NCBI RefSeq assembly: GCF_024347335.1
Contig: NZ_AP025463.1
Location: 3,410,001 to 3,474,000, forward strand
Direction of reading: 5' to 3'
Source: Vibrio celticus
GTDB lineage: Bacteria > Pseudomonadota > Gammaproteobacteria > Enterobacterales > Vibrionaceae
Length of the DNA: 64,000 nucleotides
Below are positions 33,705-42,678 of this stretch, in pieces. Position numbers and translations under genes: made by a program. Position 1 is the first letter of the stretch; every line of letters starts with the position of its first letter. The notes under the pieces were generated by a model. That model had not been told where the DNA came from. It made no database searches and saw nothing but the letters and a program-made list of their open reading frames with translations.

Positions 33705-33866
33705 ATACCAATCGTAGTAAATAACTGCTCATCCTAGCTTGTTAAAATGCTCGATAACGGCGTTAGAACTTTTGATTGTAGAATAACTACTTATCAAAAA
33801 GCTCTGCCTTGTTCTCAAGCCTTTTTCCTACGCTATTTTTGAACACTTACTTACTTTGATTGGTAT
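33705..33866 (+). repeat. Dispersed ~162-bp inverted-repeat element, copy 2
   Basis: Same length and ends as the copy at 21554: starts ATACCAATCGTAGTAAATAA, ends TTACTTTGATTGGTAT. It is very close to copy 3 inside (TAACGGCGTTAGAA, TTGATTGTAGAATAACTACT, CTTGTTCTCAAGCCTTTTTC). It lies between the unrecognised gene at 33564 and bioH at 33906, and fills most of that 340-base gap. Confidence 0.82.
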
Positions 33867-33905
33867 TAGGTTATATATCGACCAAGCCAGCGATAAATTT
33901 AGCGA

Positions 33906-34688
33906 TTATTTTTGGGCAAAGCTGATCAGCTCGCTACAAAAGGCATCGGCTTCGGTCATAAATGGCGCATGGGATGACTGTGTGAAGATGTATTGCTCGG
34001 TATGAGGCAAGGCAGTGCCTAAGTCTTTTGCAACCTTGATTGGCACAAGCCCATCTAATCGACCATACAAGCGCAACATAGGCACTGAGATCTCAGGCAG
34101 CTGTTCACGCAGGTCAACATCCGACAGCATCTTTAGGCCCGCCAATAAAGAATCTGGATTCGGCAACGGACGTGAAAGCACTGCTTGCTTGAGTTGTTTT
34201 ACATCTTGCCTTGCTGAAGGGCTGCCCATAGCTTGCAATGCCATAAAGCGTTCGATGGTGGTCTGAAAGTCTTCCACTAACTGTTCAGTGAAAGCCGTTA
34301 ATACATTGGGTTGAATGCCTCGCCACAAAACAGGTTCTTTTGCAGCGGCGAATTTGGGAGAACTGGCGACCGTCACCAACTTGCTTACGTAATCTGAATG
34401 ATGCAGAGCCATGTGCGTCGCGACCAAACCACCAAGTGACCAACCGACCCAAATCGCTTGCTTTGGTGCTTCGGCCAACAGTTGCTGAGCAATCTCTTCA
34501 AGATCTTGAGCGTGGCAGTGCGCGCTGTGTCCATACCCTGGTAAATCGACAACATGCACTCGAAAATCAGCTTGTAATGCATTTACGGTTTGTTGCCATA
34601 CCGCACCGTTCATTCCCCAGCCGTGAACCAGTACTAAATCAGGCCCTTGCCCAGAAACATGCCAATATAACGCGTCACTCATTCTCAA
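33906..34688 (-). CDS. bioH: Pimeloyl-ACP methyl ester carboxylesterase
   Basis: Alpha/beta hydrolase that removes the methyl group from pimeloyl-ACP methyl ester, freeing the pimelate moiety for biotin synthesis. In 260 residues: oxyanion region VLVHGWGMNGAVW, nucleophile elbow VGWSLGGLVATHMAL (Ser near 84), catalytic Asp in LYGRLDGLVP and His in FTQSSHAPFMTEAD. Length close to E. coli BioH (256). Divergent from comF with 87 bases between them, the standard bioH-comF-nfuA arrangement. Confidence 0.95.
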   Translation of the reverse strand: MRMSDALYWHVSGQGPDLVLVHGWGMNGAVWQQTVNALQADFRVHVVDLPGYGHSAHCHAQDLEEIAQQLLAEAPKQAIWVGWSLGGLVATHMALHHSDYVSKLVTVASSPKFAAAKEPVLWRGIQPNVLTAFTEQLVEDFQTTIERFMALQAMGSPSARQDVKQLKQAVLSRPLPNPDSLLAGLKMLSDVDLREQLPEISVPMLRLYGRLDGLVPIKVAKDLGTALPHTEQYIFTQSSHAPFMTEADAFCSELISFAQK

Positions 34689-34775
34689 TATTCCCTACTT
34701 TTTCCATCAGCGATAATCCGCGCTTTTCAGTATGGTTAGCAAAAGGAACACCATAACCCAAAAGCATCGCGAGCT

Positions 34776-35489
34776 ATGTTATCCGATTGGCTACAAAAAC
34801 ACACACCACGTCTGGTCACACCTCAATGCCACCTATGTAAGCTCGATAAGCTTCCCGAGGACGCACATCCTCGATGGTGCAATTCTTGTCTCAAGCTCTT
34901 TGAACCTGTACCACGCTGTCAAAGATGTGGCTTAAAAACCATCACCACTGTCGATCAATGTGGTGAATGCTTAGCTAATCCTCCGCTTTGGCATCGGCTC
35001 TATTGCGTCGGTGATTACACCTTCCCAACAGCAGGCTATATCCAACAAATGAAATACGCTGATAAGTTTTGGTTTTCACGTGATCTGTCTAAGCTATTGG
35101 CATCACGTATCGATCAACCTGCTCCGTTGCTCACCAGCGTACCGCTGCATTGGCGCCGATACACTCATCGTGGCTTTAATCAAAGTCAGCTGCTAGCCAA
35201 TTACACGGCTCAAGAGCTTGGCGTTAAAAGTGATGTGCTCTTTCGTCGAATTCGCTCAACAGCTTCCCAGCAGGGGCTGACTAAATCCGCACGATTACAC
35301 AATCTAAAGAGCGCTTTTGCGCTGAGAAAACAAGACTTTCAAGGAATGGTTCCCTCTCATGTCGCGATAATTGATGATGTTGTAACCACCGGCAGTACTG
35401 TGTATCAATTATGCCAATTACTACTTGAAGTGGGCGTTAAAAGGATTGATATTTACTGCATCTGCCGCACTCCTGAGCCCTCTGGATAA
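34776..35489 (+). CDS. comF: ComF family phosphoribosyltransferase-like protein
   Basis: ComF/GntX-type protein implicated in DNA uptake and use of DNA; in naturally competent Vibrio it is part of the competence set. The 237 residues have an N-terminal zinc-binding part with CHLC, CNSC, CQRC and CGEC cysteine pairs (residues ~18-66), and a C-terminal PRTase domain with the PRPP motif AIIDDVVTTGSTVYQL near residue 205 and PLHWRRYTHRGFNQS. Codon 34776 is ATG with modest upstream AGC-rich sequence. It precedes nfuA by 110 bases. Confidence 0.9.
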   Translation: MLSDWLQKHTPRLVTPQCHLCKLDKLPEDAHPRWCNSCLKLFEPVPRCQRCGLKTITTVDQCGECLANPPLWHRLYCVGDYTFPTAGYIQQMKYADKFWFSRDLSKLLASRIDQPAPLLTSVPLHWRRYTHRGFNQSQLLANYTAQELGVKSDVLFRRIRSTASQQGLTKSARLHNLKSAFALRKQDFQGMVPSHVAIIDDVVTTGSTVYQLCQLLLEVGVKRIDIYCICRTPEPSG

Positions 35490-35599
35490 AAGCTGTGAAT
35501 CACTACTTGTACAGCAATCCAACAAAAAAAGGGCTGAATTACAAATCTGACAGGAGTAGAATGGTGCTAATAACCTACAAATCTACTCAGGTATTCGTC

Positions 35600-36184
35600 G
35601 TGTCAAATATTACTATTACAGAAACAGCTCAAACTCACTTTGCCAATCTGCTGTCACAGCAGCCTGAAGGTACAAACATTCGTGTGTTCGTGGTAAACCC
35701 AGGCACACAAAACGCTGAGTGTGGTGTTTCTTACTGCCCAACAGATGCTATCGAAGCGTCTGATACCAAACTTTCTTTCGAAGCATTCTCTGCATACGTA
35801 GATGAGCTAAGCCTACCATTCCTAGACGAAGCTGAGATTGACTTCGTGACTGACAAAATGGGCTCTCAACTAACGCTTAAAGCACCAAACGCTAAAATGC
35901 GTAAAGTATCTGATGATGCACCACTTGTAGAGCGCGTTGAATACGCAATCCAAACACAGGTTAACCCGCAGCTTGCTGGTCACGGTGGTCACGTTAGCTT
36001 GGTAGAAATCACTGAAGACGGCGCTGCTATCGTTGCATTCGGTGGCGGCTGTAACGGTTGTTCTATGGTTGATGTAACGCTAAAAGAAGGCATCGAGAAA
36101 GAACTTCTTCAACAATTCGAAGGTGAACTGACTGCTGTTCGTGACGCAACTGAGCACGATCGTGGTGAGCACTCTTACTACTAA
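35600..36184 (+). CDS. nfuA: Fe/S biogenesis protein NfuA
   Basis: Carrier that accepts Fe-S clusters and delivers them to target apoproteins, especially under oxidative or iron stress. From the GTG at 35600 the protein is 194 residues: N-terminal A-type-like degenerate domain starting VSNITITETAQTHFANLL, and the C-terminal Nfu domain with the cluster-binding CxxC in VAFGGGCNGCSMVDVTL. RBS AGGT lies eight bases before the GTG. The longer frame from 35495 adds residues foreign to NfuA. A terminator follows at 36215. Confidence 0.95.
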   Translation: MSNITITETAQTHFANLLSQQPEGTNIRVFVVNPGTQNAECGVSYCPTDAIEASDTKLSFEAFSAYVDELSLPFLDEAEIDFVTDKMGSQLTLKAPNAKMRKVSDDAPLVERVEYAIQTQVNPQLAGHGGHVSLVEITEDGAAIVAFGGGCNGCSMVDVTLKEGIEKELLQQFEGELTAVRDATEHDRGEHSYY

Positions 36185-36214
36185 TTACTCAGTTAGTATG
36201 AATCACTGATTAAA

Positions 36215-36245
36215 AAGGTTGATGCGCAAGCATCAACCTTTTTTG
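36215..36245 (+). terminator. Terminator after nfuA
   Basis: AAGGTTGATGC and GCATCAACCTT form a perfect 11-bp stem with a GCAA tetraloop, followed by TTTTTTG, ~30 bases past the nfuA stop. The sequence between here and nudE shows nothing specific. Confidence 0.92.
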
Positions 36246-36471
36246 TTTTGAGGCTAAGTTGATACGCCCCCTATGCTCTTGTATTCCTGAACGAAATAAC
36301 CAGAATTCTCGGTTGGTTACCATCTTGAGTAAGGTATTCAAGTGATCGCAATCGGTTCCTGCTCTAATAATTCTAGGATATGAAAACTCGGATCTAGGAA
36401 CTCAACGTCATTTCCCCTATATTAGAATGACTTTATAAGAAAGAATTCCAATGAGCTAAGGAGCGAGCACA

Positions 36472-37023
36472 ATGACAAAAAGGACCAAGCCAGAGATTTT
36501 GGCTCAGCAAACTGTCGCTCAATCAAAACTATTCTCTATCGAGTCTCTCGATTTACGCTTTTCAAACGGCGAACAGCGCACTTACGAACGCATGAAGCCT
36601 AGTGGCCGCAACGCAGTAATGATGGTTCCGATTACTGAACAAGGCGACATTCTATTGGTGCGTGAATACGCAGCGGGCACAGAACGCTATGAACTGGGCT
36701 TTCCGAAAGGGCTTATCGATCCAGGTGAGCAGCCAAACGAAGCCGCCGTTCGCGAACTCAAAGAAGAGATAGGCTTCGGTGCCAACAAGCTTACTCCGCT
36801 GAAGGAAGTGATCCTTGCACCCTCTTACTTCTCTAGCAAAATGACGCTGTTTATCGCCGAAGACCTCTACCCTGAAAAACTTGAAGGTGATGAACCAGAG
36901 CCACTCGATATTGTGCGCTGGCCACTTGCTCAAGCCGAAGAACTGTTAACACATCTCGATTTCTGTGAGGCTCGCAGTATTACAGCCCTGCTTTTAAGCC
37001 TTCGTGTATTAAACAATAACTAG
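36472..37023 (+). CDS. nudE: ADP compounds hydrolase NudE
   Basis: Nudix hydrolase acting on ADP-ribose, NADH, Ap3A and similar compounds. The 183-residue protein has a perfect Nudix box, G5xE7xREUxEExGU, in GLIDPGEQPNEAAV followed by RELKEEIGFG (residues ~80-105), and the NudE-type LAPSYFSSKMTLFIAEDLYP. Length matches E. coli NudE (186). RBS AAGGAG lies ten bases before the ATG. The next gene, cysQ, follows after 36 bases, the usual nudE-cysQ pair. Confidence 0.93.
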   Translation: MTKRTKPEILAQQTVAQSKLFSIESLDLRFSNGEQRTYERMKPSGRNAVMMVPITEQGDILLVREYAAGTERYELGFPKGLIDPGEQPNEAAVRELKEEIGFGANKLTPLKEVILAPSYFSSKMTLFIAEDLYPEKLEGDEPEPLDIVRWPLAQAEELLTHLDFCEARSITALLLSLRVLNNN

Positions 37024-37059
37024 AACATTCAGGCTCGCTCTAAGAGTAAGAGAACATTT

Positions 37060-37887
37060 ATGCCAATAACAAAAGATTTGTCTCACCTCCTACCCTCTGT
37101 CATTGAGATTGCTCGCTCTGCAGGACAACTGATTTTAGAGATCTACGAGAAAAAGGATTACGAAGAGTTCATTAAGAGTGATGACACTCCTGTAACCAGT
37201 GCCGATCTTGCAGCACATAAGCTGATATTAAAAAAACTCAGTGAATTGACGCCTGATATTCCCGTATTATCCGAAGAAGACGCCGACATCAGCCTAGAGC
37301 AACGCTCTCAATGGGATCGCTACTGGTTAGTTGACCCACTGGACGGCACCCAGGAGTTCATCGCACGAAGTGGTGATTTTGCGACAATTATCGCCCTAAT
37401 CGAGCATAACAAGCCAGTGATGGGCGTGGTATACGCACCCGTTTCAGGTGTGAGCTATTACGCTTACAGTGGCAAAGGCGCTTGGAAGATCCCAGACCTT
37501 AATGACAGCGTGAAAATCAAAACGCATCGTCACGAGCTGCCAAACCAGTCAATCGCTATGGCGATCAGCCGTCGCCAAGACATCAATCGCATCACTAGCC
37601 GTATGAGCTCAGCATGGAATTATGATTTGGTTCCTCTTGGCTCAGCAGCGCTTAAGGCCTGTTTAGTCGCAGAAGGCGCTGTGGATTGTTACCTGCGCCT
37701 TGGACCAACCGGAGAGTGGGATACCGCCGCAACGCAGTGCATTGTTGAAGAAGCTGGCGGACGTATCTTAAGTACTCAGCTAGAGCCGCTTTCGTACAAT
37801 GAAAGAGAAACGCTAGAAAACCCGAACTTCATTGTACTCGGTGATGCAGACTTACCGTGGGTAGAAATTTTGCAAGGCAAAGACTAG
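37060..37887 (+). CDS. cysQ: 3'(2'),5'-bisphosphate nucleotidase CysQ
   Basis: Removes the 3' phosphate of PAP, a by-product of sulfate assimilation that would inhibit other enzymes. The 275 residues carry the inositol-monophosphatase-family metal sites: VLSEEDA near residue 70, WLVDPLDGTQEFI near residue 95, and GPTGEWDTAATQCIVEEAGG near residue 205. Length is slightly above E. coli CysQ (246) through N-terminal residues. It ends the plus-strand block before the convergent type II secretion operon. Confidence 0.94.
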   Translation: MPITKDLSHLLPSVIEIARSAGQLILEIYEKKDYEEFIKSDDTPVTSADLAAHKLILKKLSELTPDIPVLSEEDADISLEQRSQWDRYWLVDPLDGTQEFIARSGDFATIIALIEHNKPVMGVVYAPVSGVSYYAYSGKGAWKIPDLNDSVKIKTHRHELPNQSIAMAISRRQDINRITSRMSSAWNYDLVPLGSAALKACLVAEGAVDCYLRLGPTGEWDTAATQCIVEEAGGRILSTQLEPLSYNERETLENPNFIVLGDADLPWVEILQGKD

Positions 37888-37923
37888 GCGAGTTTGCTCC
37901 CTGTAACTCTCATTATTCAAACA

Positions 37924-37957
37924 AAACGGGCACCTTAATGAGGTGCCCGTTTTTTAT
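37924..37957 (+). terminator. Terminator between cysQ and gspN
   Basis: AAACGGGCACCT and AGGTGCCCGTTT form a perfect 12-bp stem with a TAATG loop, followed by TTTAT on the plus strand. It is ~37 bases past the cysQ stop and 33 before the gspN stop, so it can serve both convergent units. Confidence 0.9.
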
Positions 37958-37989
37958 ATCTCGTAATTTAGTAAGCCTTAGCTATTTAG

Positions 37990-38769
37990 CTAAAAACGAC
38001 CTTGATAAGTAAACTGGTACTTACCTTGGCTATCAGGGTTGCCCAGCCACTTAAGTTGACTCTGCATTGCTGGCGGGAATTCCGCTCCCGGCTTAAACCA
38101 TGCCGCCGACGTGTAGCGTTGGTTAGGTGTTACGCTCGCTGAGAACTCACTGTCTACCTGATCGCTCTTCTGAGTGCCTTTCGCTGCAATTGCGCTGTCT
38201 TCACAGGTTATGTCCGCAATCACAGGACCAAGGTCTAACGAACCAACAGGAGAGTCGACTGTGGCACCAGACCAAGCCAGTGTACCTTCGCCAGATTGAC
38301 ACCAAGGCTGAGCGTGAACCGCATGCTTAATCGTCAGTTCAACTTGTCCGCCAATTGAAACCGGTACTGGAATGGCTGGGGCGTATTTCATCACGTTCAT
38401 AGCAGGCATTGAGGCCACTAAGTTCTCTGCATACGCACCACTCATGCTGTACCCGACACGCCCTTTACCTGATAAGTTCATGTCGCTGTTGCGGCCAAAA
38501 CGAACCGCTAGTTCTGCTTTGGCTTGAAATAGCTTAGAAAACTGGAAATCCCACTGCACTGAACCGTAATTGATGCGCTGCCACACGATGTTGTTAGCGC
38601 TGCCTTGCCAAACGGTGCCCTCCACGCCTTCGATACTCAAGCCGCGCACAGCAGGAGCCTGCTTGAGAGCAAAAGAAGCCGGCAAGTGCAGCAACAAGCT
38701 GACCGAGAAAAAGACGATAAAGATGCTACTGAAGAGCAGGCCATACTTAAAAGATAAACCGCGTTTCAC
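37990..38769 (-). CDS. gspN: Type II secretion protein N
   Basis: Accessory inner membrane protein of the type II secretion system, not essential in all systems. From the GTG at 38769 the protein is 259 residues: one N-terminal membrane helix (about residues 10-32, KYGLLFSSIFIVFFSVSLLL) followed by a periplasmic domain. A near-perfect GAGG ribosome-binding site is five bases before the GTG. The longer frame to 38856 overlaps gspM and adds foreign residues. Last gene of the operon, start adjacent to the gspM stop. Confidence 0.9.
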   Translation of the reverse strand: MKRGLSFKYGLLFSSIFIVFFSVSLLLHLPASFALKQAPAVRGLSIEGVEGTVWQGSANNIVWQRINYGSVQWDFQFSKLFQAKAELAVRFGRNSDMNLSGKGRVGYSMSGAYAENLVASMPAMNVMKYAPAIPVPVSIGGQVELTIKHAVHAQPWCQSGEGTLAWSGATVDSPVGSLDLGPVIADITCEDSAIAAKGTQKSDQVDSEFSASVTPNQRYTSAAWFKPGAEFPPAMQSQLKWLGNPDSQGKYQFTYQGRF

Positions 38770-38770
38770 A

Positions 38771-39259
38771 TTAACCTCGTTTAAACTGTAGTCGGTTGAC
38801 GTCAATAACCCCAGGGTTATCAGAGCGATCAATATCCATAAACTCGACCTCAACACCCTGTTTTTCTTTCAGATATGTTAGCCAGTCAACGAACTTATTA
38901 AAAGGCACTGGTTTTACCCACACTTGCAGCATCTCGCCACGTGGTTGTACACGTATCAGCTCGATATTAAAACGACGCATAGAAGCAGGCACAGATTGAT
39001 TCAGAGGTTGGCTAGCACTGATGCCACCGCTACCTCGTAGCTCAACTACTTCATTGGCTTTATTGGTTACCCAAGCCAGTAGTTGCTTCTCACTTTGAAT
39101 ACGGGTCTGCGCAAGTTCAGCTCGCTGACTGAGTGGCTGGATTAGCCCCCAATAAACGACACCAACCACCAATAAAATTGAGCAACCAATAACTAATCGT
39201 TGCTCTCTTTGACTTATTGAAGTCCACCACGCTTGGAGTGGCTCAATCATATTTCTCAT
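38771..39259 (-). CDS. gspM: Type II secretion protein M
   Basis: Inner membrane platform component that binds GspL and stabilises it. From the ATG at 39259 the product is 162 residues: an N-terminal amphipathic stretch, one membrane helix (about 22-44, LVIGCSILLVVGVVYWGLIQ) and a ferredoxin-like periplasmic domain with the GspM motif LIRVQPRGEMLQVWVKPVPF. AAGGAG lies seven bases before this ATG. It is 20 bases from gspL and two from gspN. Confidence 0.93.
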   Translation of the reverse strand: MRNMIEPLQAWWTSISQREQRLVIGCSILLVVGVVYWGLIQPLSQRAELAQTRIQSEKQLLAWVTNKANEVVELRGSGGISASQPLNQSVPASMRRFNIELIRVQPRGEMLQVWVKPVPFNKFVDWLTYLKEKQGVEVEFMDIDRSDNPGVIDVNRLQFKRG

Positions 39260-39279
39260 CACTGATCTCCTTACGCAGG

Positions 39280-40527
39280 TTATTGATGGGGTTTAAGAGT
39301 AAAGCTGCCAAATACGGCATCGCCATTACGGTTTAATGGACCTTGTTCGACGGTAAACTTCTCTTCGAGCTTCACTCTCGCGGTCTCAAAATGTTGGAAG
39401 TCAGAGCTTTTCGCCTGTAATCGAATCTCAGAACGATTACCATCGTAACGAATGCTTTCAACTTCGATTGATTTCACCTGACCTAAGGTTTCAGGCAGCA
39501 ATGCTAACCAACCCAATAAAGAGTCACCATCGCCCGAGCCGCCATATTTTTTGGCTTCATCGTTCATCTGGCGCTTAAGGTAGCTGACCGTCGGAATACG
39601 CTGTTTACCAGGCAGCACCGCTCTAAAGATACGCTCACTCTCCATGCGGTAGGCTTGTGCTTGCGCTTCATATTGCTGAACCTTCAACACTTGTTGAGTC
39701 ACAATCACAGCCACCAGCAAACAAGCAGCAATCGCGACTTTCTGCCATACACGCCAATATTTACTGAATGAAGATTTGGTTTTAAAGGTGCCAGTCAGTA
39801 AATTTACGCCGCTGATGATCGCTTGTTGGCTCAGCAAAGACATCACTAATTCCGCAGGCTTTGCTTGCCAATTCGCGCCGCTTTGCTGTTGAATGTCTTC
39901 GCTCGGCATTGCGGTGTAGCTGAAGATAGTCGTCGCTTGCTCTTCGTCATCAGCAACAACCCAATCACTTTGCAAAAACATCGGTAACCATGCTTCGCTG
40001 ATCGATACGGCTTGATAGTTACCTTGATGTTGAGAGTTACCCTGGCGTAATAGCCAATGCTGGTCGATCTGCAATGCACTGATGCCTTGCTCTTCAAAAG
40101 GCACGGCCAGTGTATCTGGCAACACCTTACGGAAGATAATATTGGCTTCGCGAAACAGGTCTAACGCTTGCTTTAACCATTCACGATCGACACCACACAC
40201 TGTCGCGTGCGTTGCGTCTTTATCTAAAATAGTCAGGTGTAAGTCTTCGATATCTTGTGCGACTTCGTCTTCTAATAAAAACGGCAGCATAGAATCGAAC
40301 TGGCGAGCAGCACCTTTCGGGATCTCAACACGCTTAATTAAGCATTCATTTCCCGGCAATAAAGCGATACAGCTGCGCTTCTCAGCGTAAGGCGTTAACT
40401 CATCAAGCTGCTCCCAGCTAGACAGTTCGCCACTTGCTATCACTTCTTGTTGGCTTGTCGACCAAACTAACCACTGCACACGGCTTTGTGGTTCGCTACT
40501 CAGTCGAACGGTCAGAAACTCGCTCAC
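39280..40527 (-). CDS. gspL: Type II secretion protein L
   Basis: Links the cytoplasmic ATPase GspE to the inner membrane platform. From the GTG at 40527 the product is 415 residues beginning MSEFLTVRLSSEPQSRVQWL: a cytoplasmic actin-like domain (residues 1-~245), a membrane helix (~ 255-275, WQKVAIAACLLVAVIVTQQV) and a periplasmic ferredoxin-like domain. GGAGGA lies six bases before the GTG and matches the family start, so the ATG four codons upstream (40539) is rejected. Its start overlaps the end of gspK by 32 bases. Confidence 0.95.
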   Translation of the reverse strand: MSEFLTVRLSSEPQSRVQWLVWSTSQQEVIASGELSSWEQLDELTPYAEKRSCIALLPGNECLIKRVEIPKGAARQFDSMLPFLLEDEVAQDIEDLHLTILDKDATHATVCGVDREWLKQALDLFREANIIFRKVLPDTLAVPFEEQGISALQIDQHWLLRQGNSQHQGNYQAVSISEAWLPMFLQSDWVVADDEEQATTIFSYTAMPSEDIQQQSGANWQAKPAELVMSLLSQQAIISGVNLLTGTFKTKSSFSKYWRVWQKVAIAACLLVAVIVTQQVLKVQQYEAQAQAYRMESERIFRAVLPGKQRIPTVSYLKRQMNDEAKKYGGSGDGDSLLGWLALLPETLGQVKSIEVESIRYDGNRSEIRLQAKSSDFQHFETARVKLEEKFTVEQGPLNRNGDAVFGSFTLKPHQ

Positions 40528-41545
40528 TGATTCCTCCAAAACGACGGCGTACTACCGTCACTGTTTCTCGATTACTACTATAGAAAAGCGTCCGTATACG
40601 TACACGTGACTGCTCAACTAATACCTCTGCATCAAGCTCAAAATAGGCGCTATCTACAGTTAAATATGCTTTCGCCTTTTTACTAACTTCGGCACTCACA
40701 CCCACAATGGCAGGTTCAGCCATAAACGCATCCACCGTATCCCAGCCATCGAATGGGCGTTTGTCTATCAGCTGTTTGGCATCCGATTCACTTAAGCCGG
40801 GGGCAAACATCGCTTCCAATAACGGCGCCTGCTTTTCCGTAAGAGTATTCACATTCAAACGGAAATCGTCGCTCGGCAGAGCACAAACAAAGGGGCGAAC
40901 CTTATTCATCACCTCACCCGTGACTTGATAAACCGCGCGTAGCTCGGACTCATCGGCCATTAAGCCATTCGCTGCCAAATAAGATGGCTTCATCGCCTCA
41001 TAAGTACTGTCTTCTACACCTGCTGAAGAGGTGGTTCGGGTATCACTATCAACAAATTCCCAGCTTGAATGTGCGATAACCTCGGCCTGATAAGGCTCAA
41101 CATCTTGGTTTTCCAACAAGGTTTGCCAAACCGTAATTAAATAAGGCGTTTGGTTACTTGAAGTCGTCGTCACACCAGCCAACGCATTGAGATTAAAACA
41201 TGCCTGAGCATCAACAATACGGCCTTTAACTTGACCATAATCCAATGGGTATACCTGTTCTTCTAACGCCCATGGTTGACTCAAGTTGACGGTATCACTG
41301 TCTTTGTAGCTTTGCCTAATGCCGTCTTGCACCAGCGCTTCTACACCAATGCTGTACCAGTAAGCCTGTTGGTAATTCAATTGATTGCCAACGCGCTTGA
41401 ATTGAGTAAACAGGCGTTCCGACATACTGCCAGCGATGGTTGCCATGATCGCCAGTAGCATCAGGATAATGATCAGCGCAACACCACGCTGCTTGCGCCC
41501 CATGGCAGACCTTGTCAGTGCAAGCTTGTTAGTTCGATGAGTCAT
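40496..41545 (-). CDS. gspK: Type II secretion pseudopilin tip protein K
   Basis: Minor pseudopilin that caps the pseudopilus together with GspI and GspJ. From the ATG at 41545 the product is 349 residues with a prepilin leader ending GRKQRGVALIIILMLLAIMA; GspK characteristically lacks the Glu at mature position 5. The remainder forms the large globular domain with a saddle insert (DDFRLNVNTLTEKQAPLLEA). AGGGGA is seven bases before the ATG. It overlaps gspJ by 17 and gspL by 32 bases. Confidence 0.93.
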   Translation of the reverse strand: MTHRTNKLALTRSAMGRKQRGVALIIILMLLAIMATIAGSMSERLFTQFKRVGNQLNYQQAYWYSIGVEALVQDGIRQSYKDSDTVNLSQPWALEEQVYPLDYGQVKGRIVDAQACFNLNALAGVTTTSSNQTPYLITVWQTLLENQDVEPYQAEVIAHSSWEFVDSDTRTTSSAGVEDSTYEAMKPSYLAANGLMADESELRAVYQVTGEVMNKVRPFVCALPSDDFRLNVNTLTEKQAPLLEAMFAPGLSESDAKQLIDKRPFDGWDTVDAFMAEPAIVGVSAEVSKKAKAYLTVDSAYFELDAEVLVEQSRVRIRTLFYSSNRETVTVVRRRFGGISERVSDRSTE

Positions 41546-42296
41546 TATTCCCCTCATTACTACTTGAAGAGTCACTGTTTGAAGAATCATCGGCCTGATC
41601 TAGCGTGCCACCTGGGGTGAGATAAATACGCTCTATCTCACCATAATCTTTCAAGGTTAGCTTTAATCTTACCGCTTTCGGTAGCGATTTGTCGGTTTGC
41701 CACTCTTTCCCCCAGCGGCTTCCGTCATAAAACTCGAATTCCAAGCTTTCAACATCATCAAGCAAAGGCGTAATCACACCCTCTTGACCTGCAGGGGTAT
41801 CGGGGTAACGCCACCACACACGCTCAAGTGTTTCTTCTTTAATGCGGTAACCCACTTTGGTGACTTCTCCGCGAGGAAACTGCTGCTGTGGGTTATGCCA
41901 GCCAAGGCGAGTAAACATGATGCCAACGCTGTCGGAATCCAGTAAATACTCTTTAATTAAGATCAGCTTAGATGATGCTTCTTCACCGTTGGTACGAAAT
42001 TGTCGCACCGCCATCTGGCGAAAATCATTATCTAAAATGACCAAGCTACGCTGCAGTTGATTTAAACGAGCACTGCGTTCGATTGAAAGCTCGTTGCTGC
42101 GCTGAACCTGATTGACTACCTGATAAGCCGCCATGCTTAACGTGGCAAAGATAGCGATCGAGACCAAAACCTCAATTAAGGTAAAGCCTCTCCCTTTCGA
42201 AGATAGTCCTTGTTTACGAGGCACACGTTTATTGGCGGACATGCTCTTACTTAGCGACTTGCTCTGAGCTAACGACACGCTTTTAATTAACCACAT
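41529..42296 (-). CDS. gspJ: Type II secretion pseudopilin J
   Basis: Minor pseudopilin of the tip complex. From the ATG at 42296 the product is 255 residues with an unusually long leader ending SSKGRG|FTLIEVLVSIAIF (prepilin peptidase cleavage after the last Gly, Glu at +5), then the globular domain and a serine/asparagine-rich tail (SSNSDSSSSNEGNNDSSN). The start is inferred from the MW start of Vibrio EpsJ; codon 42242 is an alternative. It overlaps gspI by 14 bases. Confidence 0.9.
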   Translation of the reverse strand: MWLIKSVSLAQSKSLSKSMSANKRVPRKQGLSSKGRGFTLIEVLVSIAIFATLSMAAYQVVNQVQRSNELSIERSARLNQLQRSLVILDNDFRQMAVRQFRTNGEEASSKLILIKEYLLDSDSVGIMFTRLGWHNPQQQFPRGEVTKVGYRIKEETLERVWWRYPDTPAGQEGVITPLLDDVESLEFEFYDGSRWGKEWQTDKSLPKAVRLKLTLKDYGEIERIYLTPGGTLDQADDSSNSDSSSSNEGNNDSSN

Positions 42297-42678
42297 AGCT
42301 GCGCACCGTGACCACTGGAGAAGCTTGTTTACTGGTTGCCACACTCACATCAAACGCCTTTAATAAATCATCGCTAGTATCGATTGGCGTGACCTTCCAA
42401 AACCACTCTCTCTCGGCCAACTCTTGTGTGCCCTGCGCTTTTTTTAGCTTCTCAGGATGCAGCATCACCAAAGCCATTTGATTATCAACGACCATAGCCG
42501 CGAAGGTTTTTTCTTCTAGATAACTGAGGGTATTGATGTGCTGAGTAACAGCACGAATCACACTGATCGCCGCAGTCGCAAAGATAGCGAGCGCAACCAA
42601 TACCTCAAGCAGCGTCATTCCTCGAGAACCAAGGGGCATACCACGAGAACGATAAGGAGAACGGTTATTCCTCTTCAT
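42283..42678 (-). CDS. gspI: Type II secretion pseudopilin I
   Basis: Minor pseudopilin that initiates the tip with J and K. The 131-residue product carries the leader ending MPLGSRG|MTLLEVLVALAIF (residues ~14-33), with Glu at +5, followed by a ~100-residue alpha/beta domain with the LSYLEEKTFAAMVVDNQMAL stretch. Four-gene chain H-I-J-K has start/stop overlaps of 14-17 bases throughout, implying coupled translation. Confidence 0.94.
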   Translation of the reverse strand: MKRNNRSPYRSRGMPLGSRGMTLLEVLVALAIFATAAISVIRAVTQHINTLSYLEEKTFAAMVVDNQMALVMLHPEKLKKAQGTQELAEREWFWKVTPIDTSDDLLKAFDVSVATSKQASPVVTVRSYVVN

